DNA from: M3007 sp043764095 | GTDB lineage: Bacteria; Bacteroidota; Bacteroidia; Chitinophagales; Saprospiraceae | Assembly (NCBI GenBank): GCA_043764095.1 | Contig: JAYUKX010000099.1 | Location: 1 to 64,000, forward strand | Direction of reading: 5' to 3' | Length of the DNA stretch: 64,000 nt | Shown here: in pieces, positions 33,740-42,527 of the stretch | How the letters are laid out: each line of letters starts with the position of its first letter | How positions within the stretch are numbered: the stretch's first letter is position 1 | Program-made: the position numbers and the translations under genes | Notes under the pieces: generated by a model | Seen by the model: only the letters and a program-made list of their open reading frames with translations | The model's database searches: none | Told to the model about the DNA's origin: nothing

Positions 33740-35929
33740 TCAATGAACACGTAAGATTTCGCGGTATTTCACCAATGGCCAGTACTGGTCATCAACAATA
33801 CCTTCTAGTGCATCCACGGCATCACGGATGGCCTCCATTTGTGGTTTTACTTTTTTGCAAAGTAATTCTGCTTCATCGCGAACGGAGTCGGAATGGTGTG
33901 CTTTTTCCAAATGTTTATCCATTTTCTCCAAGCCTTCCTTGATGGCTGACAGATTACTAATAATCTCCTTTATTGTTGATTTTTGAAGATCAGTTGCATC
34001 TTGCATCCCGATGGCGTTCAATGCTGCAATGTTTTGGGCCAATTCTGTTTGTTGGCGCAATACCGCAGGAATGATTTGAGATGTTACTATTTCAGACAAA
34101 GCGTTGGCCTCGATATTGAGCTTGGTTACATAATTATGCAATTGAACAGTATAAAATGCTTCTAATTCTTTTGCATTCAAAATACCAGATTTACCAAAGA
34201 ATTCAACAGCCATTTTGGAATCTAAAACATCCAATGCTTCTGGTGTATTGGCAAAATTATTCAACCCACGTTCTTTTGCTTCTGCTTTCCACTCATCGGA
34301 GTAGTTATTGCCTTCAAAAATAATAGCACGTGACTTGCGGATATAGTTTTTGAGTACCATCAAAATAGCTTCTTCGTCGCTCAATCCTTTTGAGGTATGT
34401 TTGTCCACATCTGCTTTAAAATCAAGGAGTTGTAGCCCCATCATCGTATTCATAACCGTCATTGGGCCTGCGCAGTTTTGGCTGCTACCTACGGCACGGA
34501 TCTCAAATTTATTACCTGTAAATGCGAATGGTGAGGTACGGTTACGGTCTGTATTATCCAATTCGAGGTTAGGCAATTTGGAAATTAGGTCGATGGCGCG
34601 TTTAACAGCAGACTCATCTGTTTTTTTACCATTTGCAATTTGATTGAGCAATTTGCTCATTGCATCACCGATAAACACAGAGATAATAGCTGGCGGTGCT
34701 TCGTTAGCGCCCAAGCGGTGGTCGTTACCTGCATGCGCAATGGAAGAGCGCAAAATATCGGCATATCTGTGAACTGCCATGATGGTATTCACAAAGAATG
34801 TCAAGAAACGTAGGTTTCTAGAAGGATCTTTACCAGGTGATAAAAGATTAACACCTGTATTGGTGCCCATACTCCAGTTATTGTGTTTACCCGAACCATT
34901 GATACCAGCGAATGGTTTTTCGTGCAACAACACATTGAGTTTGTGGCGGCGACTCACACGTTCCATTACATCCATCAACAACTGGTTATGGTCAACGGCT
35001 ACGTTTACTTCTTCGAAAATAGGCGCTACCTCGTATTGTGCAGGTGCTACTTCGTTGTGGCGGGTACGCACTGGAATACCGAGTTTGTGGCATTCTGTTT
35101 CGAGGTCGCGCATAAATGCGTAGGCACGCTCGGGAATAGAGCCAAAATAGTGGTCTTCCAATTGTTGGTTTTTGGCAGCCGGACGACCTACTAAGGTACG
35201 GCCAGTCATCACCAAGTCGGGACGTGCATTGAACAATGCTTCATCCACCAAGAAATATTCTTGCTCCCATCCAAGGGTAGCGGTTACTTTATTTACATCT
35301 TTGTCGAATAATTGGCAAACGGGTACTGCTGCTTTATCCAGGAAAGAGTGAGAGCGCAACAACGGCAATTTGTAATCTTGCGCTTCGCCGCCGTAAGTAA
35401 CAAAGATAGTAGGGATACAAAGGGTTTTGCCATCGCCCGATTCCATGATGAAAGCAGGGCTGGATGGATCCCAAACGGTATAACCACGCGCCTCAAAAGT
35501 ACTGCGCATACCACCAGAGGGGAAAGAAGAACCGTCGGGCTCTTGTTGTACCAATGCATCGCCTGTAAATTCTTCAATGACGCGTCCGTCGTGTGTCATT
35601 GTAAAGAAAGAGTCGTGTTTTTCTGCAGTTTTGCCCGTCAATGGCTGGAACCAGTGAGCAAAGTGCGTACATCCTTTTTCCTGTGCCCATTCGCGGATAC
35701 CATTTGCAATCACATCTGCTACGGCTTTACTTAGTTTTTGGCCGCTTTGAATAGATGCCTTTACGCTAATATAAGCAGATTCGTTGAGGTGTTTTTTCAT
35801 AGCCTCTTCTCCGAAGACATTTTCTCCGAAATAAGACGCAATAGTAGGTGCTGCTCCTTCTTCTTCAAAGAAAAAAGGATCAGGGCGATTTTCGATGGCT
35901 TGTAATGCGTTGAAACGTGATAATGACAT
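33740..35929 (-). CDS. glnN: Glutamine synthetase type III
   Basis: A 729-residue protein, the length of GSIII (about 700-730) rather than GSI/II. It begins MSLSRFNALQAIENR and has the GSIII N-terminal block (ASYFGENVFGEEAMKKHL). The catalytic core has KHNNWSMGTNTGVNLL, HRLGANEAPPAIISVFIGD, NRTSPFAFTGNKFEIRAVGS and ENQ-type metal-binding glutamates around TLGWEQEYFLVDE. It makes glutamine from glutamate, ammonia and ATP, and is the main ammonia-assimilating enzyme in many Bacteroidota. A promoter at 36083-36090 gives a long leader of about 150 bases. Confidence 0.95.
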   Translation of the reverse strand: MSLSRFNALQAIENRPDPFFFEEEGAAPTIASYFGENVFGEEAMKKHLNESAYISVKASIQSGQKLSKAVADVIANGIREWAQEKGCTHFAHWFQPLTGKTAEKHDSFFTMTHDGRVIEEFTGDALVQQEPDGSSFPSGGMRSTFEARGYTVWDPSSPAFIMESGDGKTLCIPTIFVTYGGEAQDYKLPLLRSHSFLDKAAVPVCQLFDKDVNKVTATLGWEQEYFLVDEALFNARPDLVMTGRTLVGRPAAKNQQLEDHYFGSIPERAYAFMRDLETECHKLGIPVRTRHNEVAPAQYEVAPIFEEVNVAVDHNQLLMDVMERVSRRHKLNVLLHEKPFAGINGSGKHNNWSMGTNTGVNLLSPGKDPSRNLRFLTFFVNTIMAVHRYADILRSSIAHAGNDHRLGANEAPPAIISVFIGDAMSKLLNQIANGKKTDESAVKRAIDLISKLPNLELDNTDRNRTSPFAFTGNKFEIRAVGSSQNCAGPMTVMNTMMGLQLLDFKADVDKHTSKGLSDEEAILMVLKNYIRKSRAIIFEGNNYSDEWKAEAKERGLNNFANTPEALDVLDSKMAVEFFGKSGILNAKELEAFYTVQLHNYVTKLNIEANALSEIVTSQIIPAVLRQQTELAQNIAALNAIGMQDATDLQKSTIKEIISNLSAIKEGLEKMDKHLEKAHHSDSVRDEAELLCKKVKPQMEAIRDAVDALEGIVDDQYWPLVKYREILRVH

Positions 35930-36373
35930 AATTAAAATGTACTGAAGTTAATATGCTGAAGAATTGGGCTGCGCAAAGTGTTAATTAGCGAAAAACACGA
36001 ACAAATGCACAGTAAAATATCAAAAATAGGTTCTTGATCACGGAAAATATTGATTTCTGTCATCAAATTCCTTATTTAGCCACAAAGATAAAGCGATTTT
36101 CAGCGAAAAAAGCAATTTGAGGTTAAAAATAATTATTGTCAGAATCGGTAAAATTTTAGAAAAACAAGATTTGCTTTTTCCTTTTTGAAAAGGTTTGTCG
36201 CTATTCATGGAAATGATTATTGGATAATGTTGTCATTTGTCCAAAAGCCAAATATTATTTTGAAATAGGAAAAGGAGGAAAGGGTTAAAATTTACGGTTT
36301 TTCTCATTTACACAGATGTGTTTTTCGTTGTCCGAAGGAATACGTTCAGCATACGGGGCGTTTTTACGACACA
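35930..36373. other. Spacer with glnN promoter and long leader
   Basis: 444 bases without a gene. The -7 element at 36083-36090 drives glnN. The stretch between it and the ATG (about 150 bases) and the upstream AT-rich part contain no hairpin or motif I can name. A regulatory leader is possible but unsupported. Confidence 0.4.
36083..36090 (-). promoter_or_regulatory. Bacteroidota -7 promoter element for glnN
   Basis: TATCTTTG on the minus strand, an exact match about 153 bases upstream of the glnN ATG. Confidence 0.65.
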
Positions 36374-37216
36374 TTACCCATTTATTATAGCACCTTCCCA
36401 GCCAATAATGGCAGTTTTACGCGTATTGCCCCACATATATCCTCCTAATGCTCCTGTTGATTGAATCACCCGATGGCATGGAATCAGAAATGCAACCGGG
36501 TTGCTCCCAATTGCGGTACCCACTGCCCTTGAAGCCTTAGGTCGTTGGATTTGTCCTGCTATAGTACCATACGTAGAGAGTTGGCCCATCGGAATTTTAA
36601 GTAGGGTTTCCCATACTTTTAGTTGAAAATCAGTTCCTTTTAAGTGTAGTTTTATCTGGTGTAGTTTGTTCCAATCATGCTGGAACACAAATAGAGCATT
36701 TTGTTGCAGGAGGTCAAGTTTTTGCTTGAATTGCGCATTTGGGAAATGCGATTGCAATAGAGAAAAGGCCGTTGTATCCTCCTCATAAAAAGCCATATAA
36801 CAAATGCCCTTATGCGTTGATGCCACAATGATATTTCCAAATGGGCTTTCGGCAAAACTAAAATTAATCAACAGTGCATGGCCTCCATTTTTATATTCAG
36901 CGGGTGTCATACCTTCTATATTGATAAATAAGTCGTGTAACCTGCTTGTACCGGAAAGCCCTGTTTCGTAGGCTGTATCAAAGAGCGTTGCTTGGTTTTC
37001 GTGCAGCAATTTTTTAGCGTATTGTACAGTGATGTATTGCAAGAATTTCTTCGGACTGGTGCCTGCCCATTCCGTAAATAGCCTTTGAAAGTGAAAAGGA
37101 CTCAAATGCACTTGTTGCGCTATTTCGTCCAAATCTGGTTGTGCTTGAAAATTTGTTTTAATATACTCAATTGCGGTGGCAATTCGGGTATAATTAATCT
37201 GTTGTTGTTCGGCCAT
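36374..37216 (-). CDS. Ada-like fusion: AraC HTH plus O6-alkylguanine methyltransferase
   Basis: A 280-residue protein from the ATG at 37216 (MAEQQQINYTRIATAIEYI); a longer frame begins at 37240. The N-terminal half (about 1-105) is an AraC-type double helix-turn-helix (LDEIAQQVHLSPFHFQRLFT, EGMTPAEYK). The C-terminal half (about 115-280) is a methylated-DNA-protein cysteine methyltransferase with the acceptor Cys in NPVAFLIPCHRVIQSTG. The N-terminal metal-binding Ada domain that repairs phosphotriesters is absent, so it is the Ada B/OGT + AraC type rather than full Ada. Expected role: direct repair of O6-alkylguanine plus transcriptional control. The signal for activation is unclear without the first domain. 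Confidence 0.9.
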   Translation of the reverse strand: MAEQQQINYTRIATAIEYIKTNFQAQPDLDEIAQQVHLSPFHFQRLFTEWAGTSPKKFLQYITVQYAKKLLHENQATLFDTAYETGLSGTSRLHDLFINIEGMTPAEYKNGGHALLINFSFAESPFGNIIVASTHKGICYMAFYEEDTTAFSLLQSHFPNAQFKQKLDLLQQNALFVFQHDWNKLHQIKLHLKGTDFQLKVWETLLKIPMGQLSTYGTIAGQIQRPKASRAVGTAIGSNPVAFLIPCHRVIQSTGALGGYMWGNTRKTAIIGWEGAIING

Positions 37217-37303
37217 AATATATAAATTTTCGTACTGCAAAGGTCAGTAGAAATGGGAGAACATAAAACCCGAAACTTGCTACAAATATTAGGCGTAAAA
37301 AAC

Positions 37304-37927
37304 TTAACCCATTCCCAATTCAATCACATCCAAAATACTCCGATACACCTTAGGCCCGGAAGCCACCCATGCTGCGGGATTCACCCATTCGATTCTTTCG
37401 ATATCTTCTTCAGTTTGGGGGACTACTTTGGTATCGGAGGTTTGCATAGCGTACCACCAGGTTTTTTTGAGGATACGATCTCCCTTTAGCGAAAAGGTAT
37501 GCCAAGTAAGGTCGAGGAATTTACCCAATTCAATATTTTTCAAACCCGTTTCTTCGTTTACCTCGCGCACTGCCGCTTCCTCGGGTGTTTCGCCTGGATC
37601 AATTTTGCCTTTGGGCATGTCCCAAGAACCACGGCGTAGGAACACCAATAATTTTTGGTCAGCATTGAGTACATATCCACCAGCGGCTTCTTGTATTTTG
37701 AAACACGACTGAAAATCTGCCCAAAGCGCCTCCGCATTATCGGCGTATAGCACCACAGCCGACACCTGAGTATTCTTGTCCAAAAGGTCTAAATACTGTT
37801 TTATCTGCTTGCGTTTGCCCAAATATGGCGCGTTATACACGTTTTTATCGTGTAAAAGACCTAATTCTCCAGTAGAATCAGGTGTTCCCATAAAAAACGG
37901 TGTACCGTTCACATAGACTTTATACAT
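37304..37927 (-). CDS. Nudix hydrolase
   Basis: A 207-residue protein from the ATG at 37927 (MYKVYVNGTPFFMG), fixed by the promoter at 37958-37965. The Nudix box is complete: GKIDPGETPEEAAVREVNEE followed by TGL (about 118-140). Flanking residues WDMPKGK and WVNPAAWV are typical. The substrate could be a nucleotide diphosphate derivative. It is divergent from pyrE with 78 bases between start codons, so the two share a control region; a nucleotide-metabolism link is plausible. Confidence 0.9.
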   Translation of the reverse strand: MYKVYVNGTPFFMGTPDSTGELGLLHDKNVYNAPYLGKRKQIKQYLDLLDKNTQVSAVVLYADNAEALWADFQSCFKIQEAAGGYVLNADQKLLVFLRRGSWDMPKGKIDPGETPEEAAVREVNEETGLKNIELGKFLDLTWHTFSLKGDRILKKTWWYAMQTSDTKVVPQTEEDIERIEWVNPAAWVASGPKVYRSILDVIELGMG

Positions 37928-37957
37928 TTGCAACGATTTTTCTTTTAATAATTCCCG

Positions 37958-37965
37958 CAAATGTA
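37958..37965 (-). promoter_or_regulatory. Bacteroidota -7 promoter element
   Basis: TACATTTG on the minus strand, an exact match 30 bases upstream of the Nudix ATG. It rules out the earlier in-frame ATG at 38047. Confidence 0.65.
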
Positions 37966-38005
37966 AAGAGATAAGGTTCTTTTGTTGCGGAAATATTTGA
38001 CTATT

Positions 38006-38650
38006 ATGACAAACGCAAAAAATTATGCAGCTAAGGTTGCCCGCCACCTACTAGAAATCAAAGCCGTTAAACTCAGCCCGAACGACCCGTTCACTTGGGC
38101 ATCTGGGATATTGTCGCCCATTTATTGCGATAACCGCGTGGCATTGTCCTACCCGGCTGTCCGCAACTTTTTGAAACAATGTCTCAAAGAAGCCTCCGAG
38201 CAATTCACTTTTGATACTGTTGCGGGAGTGGCTACTGCGGGCATTCCGCACGGCACGTTATTGGCAGATGCCCTAGGTAAGCCATTCGTGTATGTACGCC
38301 CCTCGGCAAAAGACCACGGTCGGCGCAACCTGATCGAAGGCGAATTACCCTCAAACGCAAATGTACTGATCGTGGAAGATCTGATTAGTACTGGCGGCAG
38401 TTGTCTTAAAGCGGCCGATGCGCTCATCGCTGCTGATGCAAAAGTAAGTGGAGTATTGGCTATTTTTCAATATGGCTTTGAAGCCGCCGACCAAGCATTT
38501 GCGGAGCATAATATCCGATTGCACACACTGACCGACTATAATACGCTGGTGCAAGAAGCGGTTTCTATTGGGTATATCTCGGAAAAAGATCTGCTCACAC
38601 TGCATAAATGGCGTGAAAATCCACAAGGATGGGGTGCGTTATATGCCTAG
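38006..38650 (+). CDS. pyrE: Orotate phosphoribosyltransferase
   Basis: A 214-residue enzyme from the ATG at 38006 (MTNAKNYAAKVARHLLEIKA). The PRPP-binding motif VLIVEDLISTGGSCLKA is at about 117-133 and the flexible loop RPSAKDHGRRNLIEG at about 95-109. It makes orotidine-5'-phosphate from orotate and PRPP in pyrimidine synthesis. A one-mismatch -7 element AATATTTG ends 6 bases before the ATG, so the transcript may have little or no leader. It is divergent from the Nudix gene. Confidence 0.95.
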   Translation: MTNAKNYAAKVARHLLEIKAVKLSPNDPFTWASGILSPIYCDNRVALSYPAVRNFLKQCLKEASEQFTFDTVAGVATAGIPHGTLLADALGKPFVYVRPSAKDHGRRNLIEGELPSNANVLIVEDLISTGGSCLKAADALIAADAKVSGVLAIFQYGFEAADQAFAEHNIRLHTLTDYNTLVQEAVSIGYISEKDLLTLHKWRENPQGWGALYA

Positions 38651-38767
38651 TTTGCTAATTAATAAAGAGATGAATTTGTTTTAGTGTTAAAACGAGTAAT
38701 GCTGGCTCGAAATTTCTACGGAAATAAGCTAAACTTATGCCAATGACAGGCAAACAAAGATAAAATG

Positions 38768-38775
38768 TATCTTTG
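38768..38775 (+). promoter_or_regulatory. Bacteroidota -7 promoter element
   Basis: TATCTTTG, an exact match 87 bases upstream of the M42 peptidase ATG. Confidence 0.7.
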
Positions 38776-38862
38776 CGCATTAATATATCAGCCTTTTAGT
38801 ATCTAATTCCAAAAATCCGAAGTACATTTGCAGCCTTTTTTATAAAAAAACTTACTACAAAC

Positions 38863-39945
38863 ATGACAGAGCAATCGGAATCTTTTTTGTTCCGGTATTT
38901 AAATAATATCAGCCCGACCGGACATGAATCCTCGGGACAGAAATTATGGTTAGAGTACCTTAAGCCGTATATTGATGATTGGAAATTGGATAATTACGGC
39001 ACTGCTTATGGCATTATTAATCCTGGTACAGGATATAATGTGGTGATTGAAGGCCATGCAGACGAAATTTCTTGGTTGGTTAATTTTATTTCGGAAGACG
39101 GTTTTATTCATGTGATCCGAAACGGCGGCAGCGACCATGTCATTGCGCCGTCTATGCGGGTTTTTGTGCATAAGCGCAACGGCGAAAAAATACCTGGCGT
39201 ATTTGGCTGGCCTGCTATCCATACCCGTACGGATAAAGATGCTACACTTGCACCAAGTTTGGAAAATATTACTGTTGATATAGGCGCCAAAGACAAAGAA
39301 GAAGTACTCAAAATGGGTGTCCATGTTGGTTGTATTATTACGTTCCAAGATGGTTTGACCCAAATTAACGACCGCTATTACTGTGGCCGTGCTTTGGACA
39401 ACCGGATGGGTGGTTTTTGTATTGCTGAAGTGGCTCGAATGCTCAAGGAGAATAATATAAAATTGCCCTACACGCTGTATTTGGTCAATTCGGTGCAAGA
39501 AGAAGTCGGCTTGCGCGGCGCAGAAATGATTACCGAAACCATCAAACCGAATGTAGCTATTGTTACAGATGTGACGCACGATACCAGTACGCCATTGGTT
39601 AATAAGAAAAAACACGGCGATGTGCGTTGTGGTCTTGGACCTGCCCTCGTGTACGCGCCAGCGATACATCAAAAATTGATCGATCTTATTGTCCAAACTG
39701 CCGAAGAAAAGGAAATTCCATTCCAGCGCGAAGCATCCAGCCGTATCACAGGTACCGATACCGATGCTTTTGCCTACTCTAATGGAGGCGTACCGTCGGT
39801 ATTGATTTCATTACCATTGCGTTATATGCATACCACGGTAGAAATGGCGCATAAAGACGATATTGAAAATGTGACCAAACTGATTTACGAATCTTTACAA
39901 AAGATTGAATATCAGCACAATTTTAAATATTTTGATCAAATCTGA
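38863..39945 (+). CDS. M42-family metalloaminopeptidase
   Basis: A 360-residue cytosolic enzyme. Metal and catalytic residues of M42 are all visible: His and Asp in VIEGHADEISW, Asp in CGRALDNRMGG, the Glu pair in NSVQEEVGLRGAEM, Asp in VTDVTHDTS and His in RYMHTTVEMAH. M42 (glutamyl aminopeptidase/tetrahedral aminopeptidase) removes N-terminal residues from short peptides, releasing amino acids. Only 12 bases separate it from the C40-like gene, so they form an operon for peptide or peptidoglycan-peptide handling. Confidence 0.93.
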   Translation: MTEQSESFLFRYLNNISPTGHESSGQKLWLEYLKPYIDDWKLDNYGTAYGIINPGTGYNVVIEGHADEISWLVNFISEDGFIHVIRNGGSDHVIAPSMRVFVHKRNGEKIPGVFGWPAIHTRTDKDATLAPSLENITVDIGAKDKEEVLKMGVHVGCIITFQDGLTQINDRYYCGRALDNRMGGFCIAEVARMLKENNIKLPYTLYLVNSVQEEVGLRGAEMITETIKPNVAIVTDVTHDTSTPLVNKKKHGDVRCGLGPALVYAPAIHQKLIDLIVQTAEEKEIPFQREASSRITGTDTDAFAYSNGGVPSVLISLPLRYMHTTVEMAHKDDIENVTKLIYESLQKIEYQHNFKYFDQI

Positions 39946-39957
39946 ATATAGTCTTTT

Positions 39958-40812
39958 ATGTCTTACGCTATTTGTCAGGTCAGTTTAGCACCACTCCGTT
40001 CGCACCCCGCCGAAAAGAGCGAGATGGTATCTCAATTGCTATTTGGCGAAACCGTGAGTGTACATGCCACTAAAGATAATTGGGTACACGTCACCTGTAC
40101 TTGGGATGGCGTAAGCGGATGGGCTGATCTGAAACAGATCAAACGAATCAGCGATGAAGAATTCAACGAATATAGCCTTGAACAAGCCATGAGCCTCTCC
40201 TTAGTGGAGGGCTTAATGGCTGCTGATCATTTTATCCCGCTTACATTGGGTGCGGTATTGCCGGGTTATGATGGTTTGAGGTGTCGTTTGGGCAACCAAT
40301 CGTTTCAGTTTTCGGGGTCTGTTATTACACCAAACAATACCCCTATTACGGGCGAATGGATCGTGAAAATTGCCCGCCGCTATCTGCATGCGCCTTATAT
40401 GTGGGGCGGTCGTTCGCCATTTGGTATTGACGCTGCGGGTTTAGTCCAAATGGTGTTCAAAATGGCAGGAATGCAACTGCTCCGCGAACCGATGCACCAA
40501 GTGACGCAGGGTCGTTCAGTTGATTTTACGGAACAATGCCAAGCGGGAGATCTTGCTTTTTTTGATAATGGTAAAGGCGATATTAGCCACGTGGGTATTG
40601 TGCTGCCGGGATGCCATTTGATCCATGCCTCGGGAAAGGTTCGTATTGATAAATTAGACCATTTTGGATTATTTAACCCCGAACTTAACCGTTATACCCA
40701 CCAATTACGCATCATTAAACGGTTGATTGCGGATGACGTAGCTGAAATAGAACAAGGAACGATAGGTGACGACCAAATTACTGGACTGGTCAGTCAGGCG
40801 GCTTTATTTTAG
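39958..40812 (+). CDS. NlpC/P60-like protein with SH3 domain, catalytic Cys missing
   Basis: A 284-residue protein without a signal peptide. The N-terminal SH3b-like domain is at about 5-65 (EMVSQLLFGETVSVHA, GVSGWADLKQI). The C40 (NlpC/P60) domain is at about 135-255. In active family members the motif is WGGRSPFGIDCSGF; here it is GRSPFGIDAAGLVQMVF, with Ala159-Ala160 in place of Cys-Ser (codons GCT GCG at 40432-40437). The His in ISHVGIV (H211) and the third His in LIHASGKVR (H223) remain. Predicted: a non-catalytic peptidoglycan or peptide binder, or an accessory to the M42 peptidase. It ends 4 bases inside the convergent GT2 gene. Confidence 0.85.
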   Translation: MSYAICQVSLAPLRSHPAEKSEMVSQLLFGETVSVHATKDNWVHVTCTWDGVSGWADLKQIKRISDEEFNEYSLEQAMSLSLVEGLMAADHFIPLTLGAVLPGYDGLRCRLGNQSFQFSGSVITPNNTPITGEWIVKIARRYLHAPYMWGGRSPFGIDAAGLVQMVFKMAGMQLLREPMHQVTQGRSVDFTEQCQAGDLAFFDNGKGDISHVGIVLPGCHLIHASGKVRIDKLDHFGLFNPELNRYTHQLRIIKRLIADDVAEIEQGTIGDDQITGLVSQAALF

Positions 40813-41534
40813 CCCAAGCCCCATTGTTTTAAAAACAGTCTTATAAAATTTCGGCCTTCTGTAGCCAGTATTTTCCAACCAACTTTGCTGAATACCACAC
40901 CTTCGCGCAGCACCACGGGTACTGGGGTAACCGTTACCCTGTTTTTGGCCAATAGTAAAAATTCAAGGTCGAATAAAAAACGCTCAATTTTAGTTTCGAG
41001 AAAAATAGATTTACCTGCGTTGTCAAAACCTTTAAGGCCACATTGCGAATCGGTGACTTGCAAACGCAGCAGGTTCAAGAGCATCCAGCGTAATCCTTTT
41101 GATAATATGCGCCGAAAAAGCGGCACATGTGCATAATACCCCAAATCGCGGTTACCCGCAGCAATTCCACCATGCTTGGCCAAATGCGCCACAATCGCGG
41201 CCATACTATCCATGGTATAGGGAAAATCGGCATCGGTAATTAGGTATATATCTGCTTGTGCATTTTGTACCCCCTGCCGCAAAGCATACCCCTTACCGCG
41301 GTTAGTTTCATAACTGACAATCTTAATTTCAGGGATTAATATCGGCAATTGGGCCAATACCGCTGGAGGTGTGTTATCCGTAAAACCATCATTGACCAAT
41401 ACCAAATCAATTGCGCTGGTCATACCTTGCAATTGCGTTTTTAGTTCGCCAAATTTTTGGGCAAATACAGCACCCCACTCCTCCGAAGGTTGGTAACAAG
41501 GCACAACAATACATAAATGGGCAGTGGTCTGCAT
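40809..41534 (-). CDS. GT2 glycosyltransferase (dolichyl-phosphate-glucosyltransferase-like)
   Basis: A 241-residue protein from the ATG at 41534 (MQTTAHLCIVVPCYQPSEE). The nucleotide-sugar-binding motifs are IDLVLVNDGFTDNTP and VYLITDADFPYTMDS (DxD-like). QVTDSQCGLKGFD near 155 matches the GT2 polyprenyl-phosphate glucosyltransferase family (Alg5-like). It transfers a sugar from UDP/GDP-sugar to a lipid carrier. A -7 element at 41539-41546 leaves only 4 bases to the ATG, so the mRNA is probably leaderless; an upstream ATG at 41552 is excluded. Confidence 0.9.
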   Translation of the reverse strand: MQTTAHLCIVVPCYQPSEEWGAVFAQKFGELKTQLQGMTSAIDLVLVNDGFTDNTPPAVLAQLPILIPEIKIVSYETNRGKGYALRQGVQNAQADIYLITDADFPYTMDSMAAIVAHLAKHGGIAAGNRDLGYYAHVPLFRRILSKGLRWMLLNLLRLQVTDSQCGLKGFDNAGKSIFLETKIERFLFDLEFLLLAKNRVTVTPVPVVLREGVVFSKVGWKILATEGRNFIRLFLKQWGLG

Positions 41535-41538
41535 GGCG

Positions 41539-41546
41539 CAAAGGTA
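41539..41546 (-). promoter_or_regulatory. Bacteroidota -7 promoter element, leaderless geometry
   Basis: TACCTTTG on the minus strand, 4 bases upstream of the GT2 ATG. Confidence 0.75.
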
Positions 41547-41648
41547 ATACATTTGTTTGGTTTTGTAACTGTGTGCCCAAGAGTTGTCGTTACCAATCCC
41601 CCAAAGTCACTCCTTTCTATTCCTGTTTTCCAATCGCCTGCTTAATTT

Positions 41649-41689
41649 CCTGCGTTCATTTCTGCCCATTAATTATGGCCAAATACTTA
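41649..41689 (-). repeat. Repeat family B, fragment B3
   Basis: A 41-base match to one end of family B (CCTGCGTTCATTTCTG then TAATTATG and CAAATACTTA). The rest of the element is absent. Confidence 0.6.
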
Positions 41690-41727
41690 TTTCGAGCGCG
41701 CTATGAAAAGAGTAACTGCCCTTTTTG

Positions 41728-41735
41728 TACCTTTG
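41728..41735 (+). promoter_or_regulatory. Bacteroidota -7 promoter element that fixes the YhhN start
   Basis: TACCTTTG, an exact match located after an upstream in-frame ATG at 41703. It places the true start at 41751 or 41769. Confidence 0.7.
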
Positions 41736-41750
41736 TTGCGCATCCATCTA

Positions 41751-42422
41751 ATGCCTAACCTTTATATTATGCCTATATTTTACGCCCTTGTATCCATTTT
41801 GCACCTCATTGGCGAAGCCTTTAATCTGCCAATTATCTATTTCACCAAGCCCTTGTTGATACCGACACTGGCACTTTGGTGGTGGCAAAACAGCCGTTCA
41901 TCCCCGGTTCGAAATACGGTATTATGGGCATTGGTATTTTCTACTTTGGGTGATATTTTACTTATGGGAGTGGGTCAATACGCTAATTTTTTCCTGTTAG
42001 GGTTGGCGGCATTTTTGGTGGCGCACGTATTTTATATTTATTCCTTTAGTACATTGTTCCGAGGGAAAAAGGGATATTTACAACAATATCCTGGATTTAT
42101 TTTGCCATTTTTATTGTATTTAGTGGGATTGTTGTACTGGCTTTGGAGCGGTATTCCGATAGCGATGAAAGGCGCTGTGGCGGTATATGCAGCCACTATT
42201 ACCATTATGGCACTGCTAGCGCTGCATTTGCGGGGTGTTATATCGGGTTATTCGGCGCGTTGGCTGTTTTTAGGTGCTGTATTATTTGTGTTATCGGATA
42301 GTATGATTGCGATCAATAAATTTGGACATCCGTTCCCGGAGTCGCGGGTTGCTATTATGGGGACTTATATTTTTGGGCAGTATGCTTTGGTGTGGGCGTT
42401 GTCGCGATGGAATAGTGATTAA
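41751..42422 (+). CDS. YhhN-family lysoplasmalogenase-like membrane protein
   Basis: About 223 residues with roughly eight hydrophobic helices. Family motifs are GDILLMGVGQYANFFLLGL, FLVAHVFYIYSF and GAVLFVLSDSMIAINKF, typical of YhhN/TMEM86. Eukaryotic TMEM86B hydrolyses lysoplasmalogen vinyl ether bonds; bacterial members may act on lysoplasmenyl lipids. Start chosen after the -7 element; 41769 is an alternative. Note fragment B3 of a repeat lies just upstream. Confidence 0.85.
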   Translation: MPNLYIMPIFYALVSILHLIGEAFNLPIIYFTKPLLIPTLALWWWQNSRSSPVRNTVLWALVFSTLGDILLMGVGQYANFFLLGLAAFLVAHVFYIYSFSTLFRGKKGYLQQYPGFILPFLLYLVGLLYWLWSGIPIAMKGAVAVYAATITIMALLALHLRGVISGYSARWLFLGAVLFVLSDSMIAINKFGHPFPESRVAIMGTYIFGQYALVWALSRWNSD

Positions 42423-42449
42423 CATTGGCAGCGAAAAGACAATTTATTG

Positions 42450-42457
42450 TATCTTTG
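42450..42457 (+). promoter_or_regulatory. Bacteroidota -7 promoter element
   Basis: TATCTTTG, 70 bases upstream of the TonB-CTD gene, with TTGG about 21 bases further upstream as a possible -33 element. Confidence 0.7.
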
Positions 42458-42527
42458 TCGCGTTAAAAGGGTCAATCTGAGGTATTGATTTTTTGAATTT
42501 AATTTTTTCAAACTACATATTTTAAAC

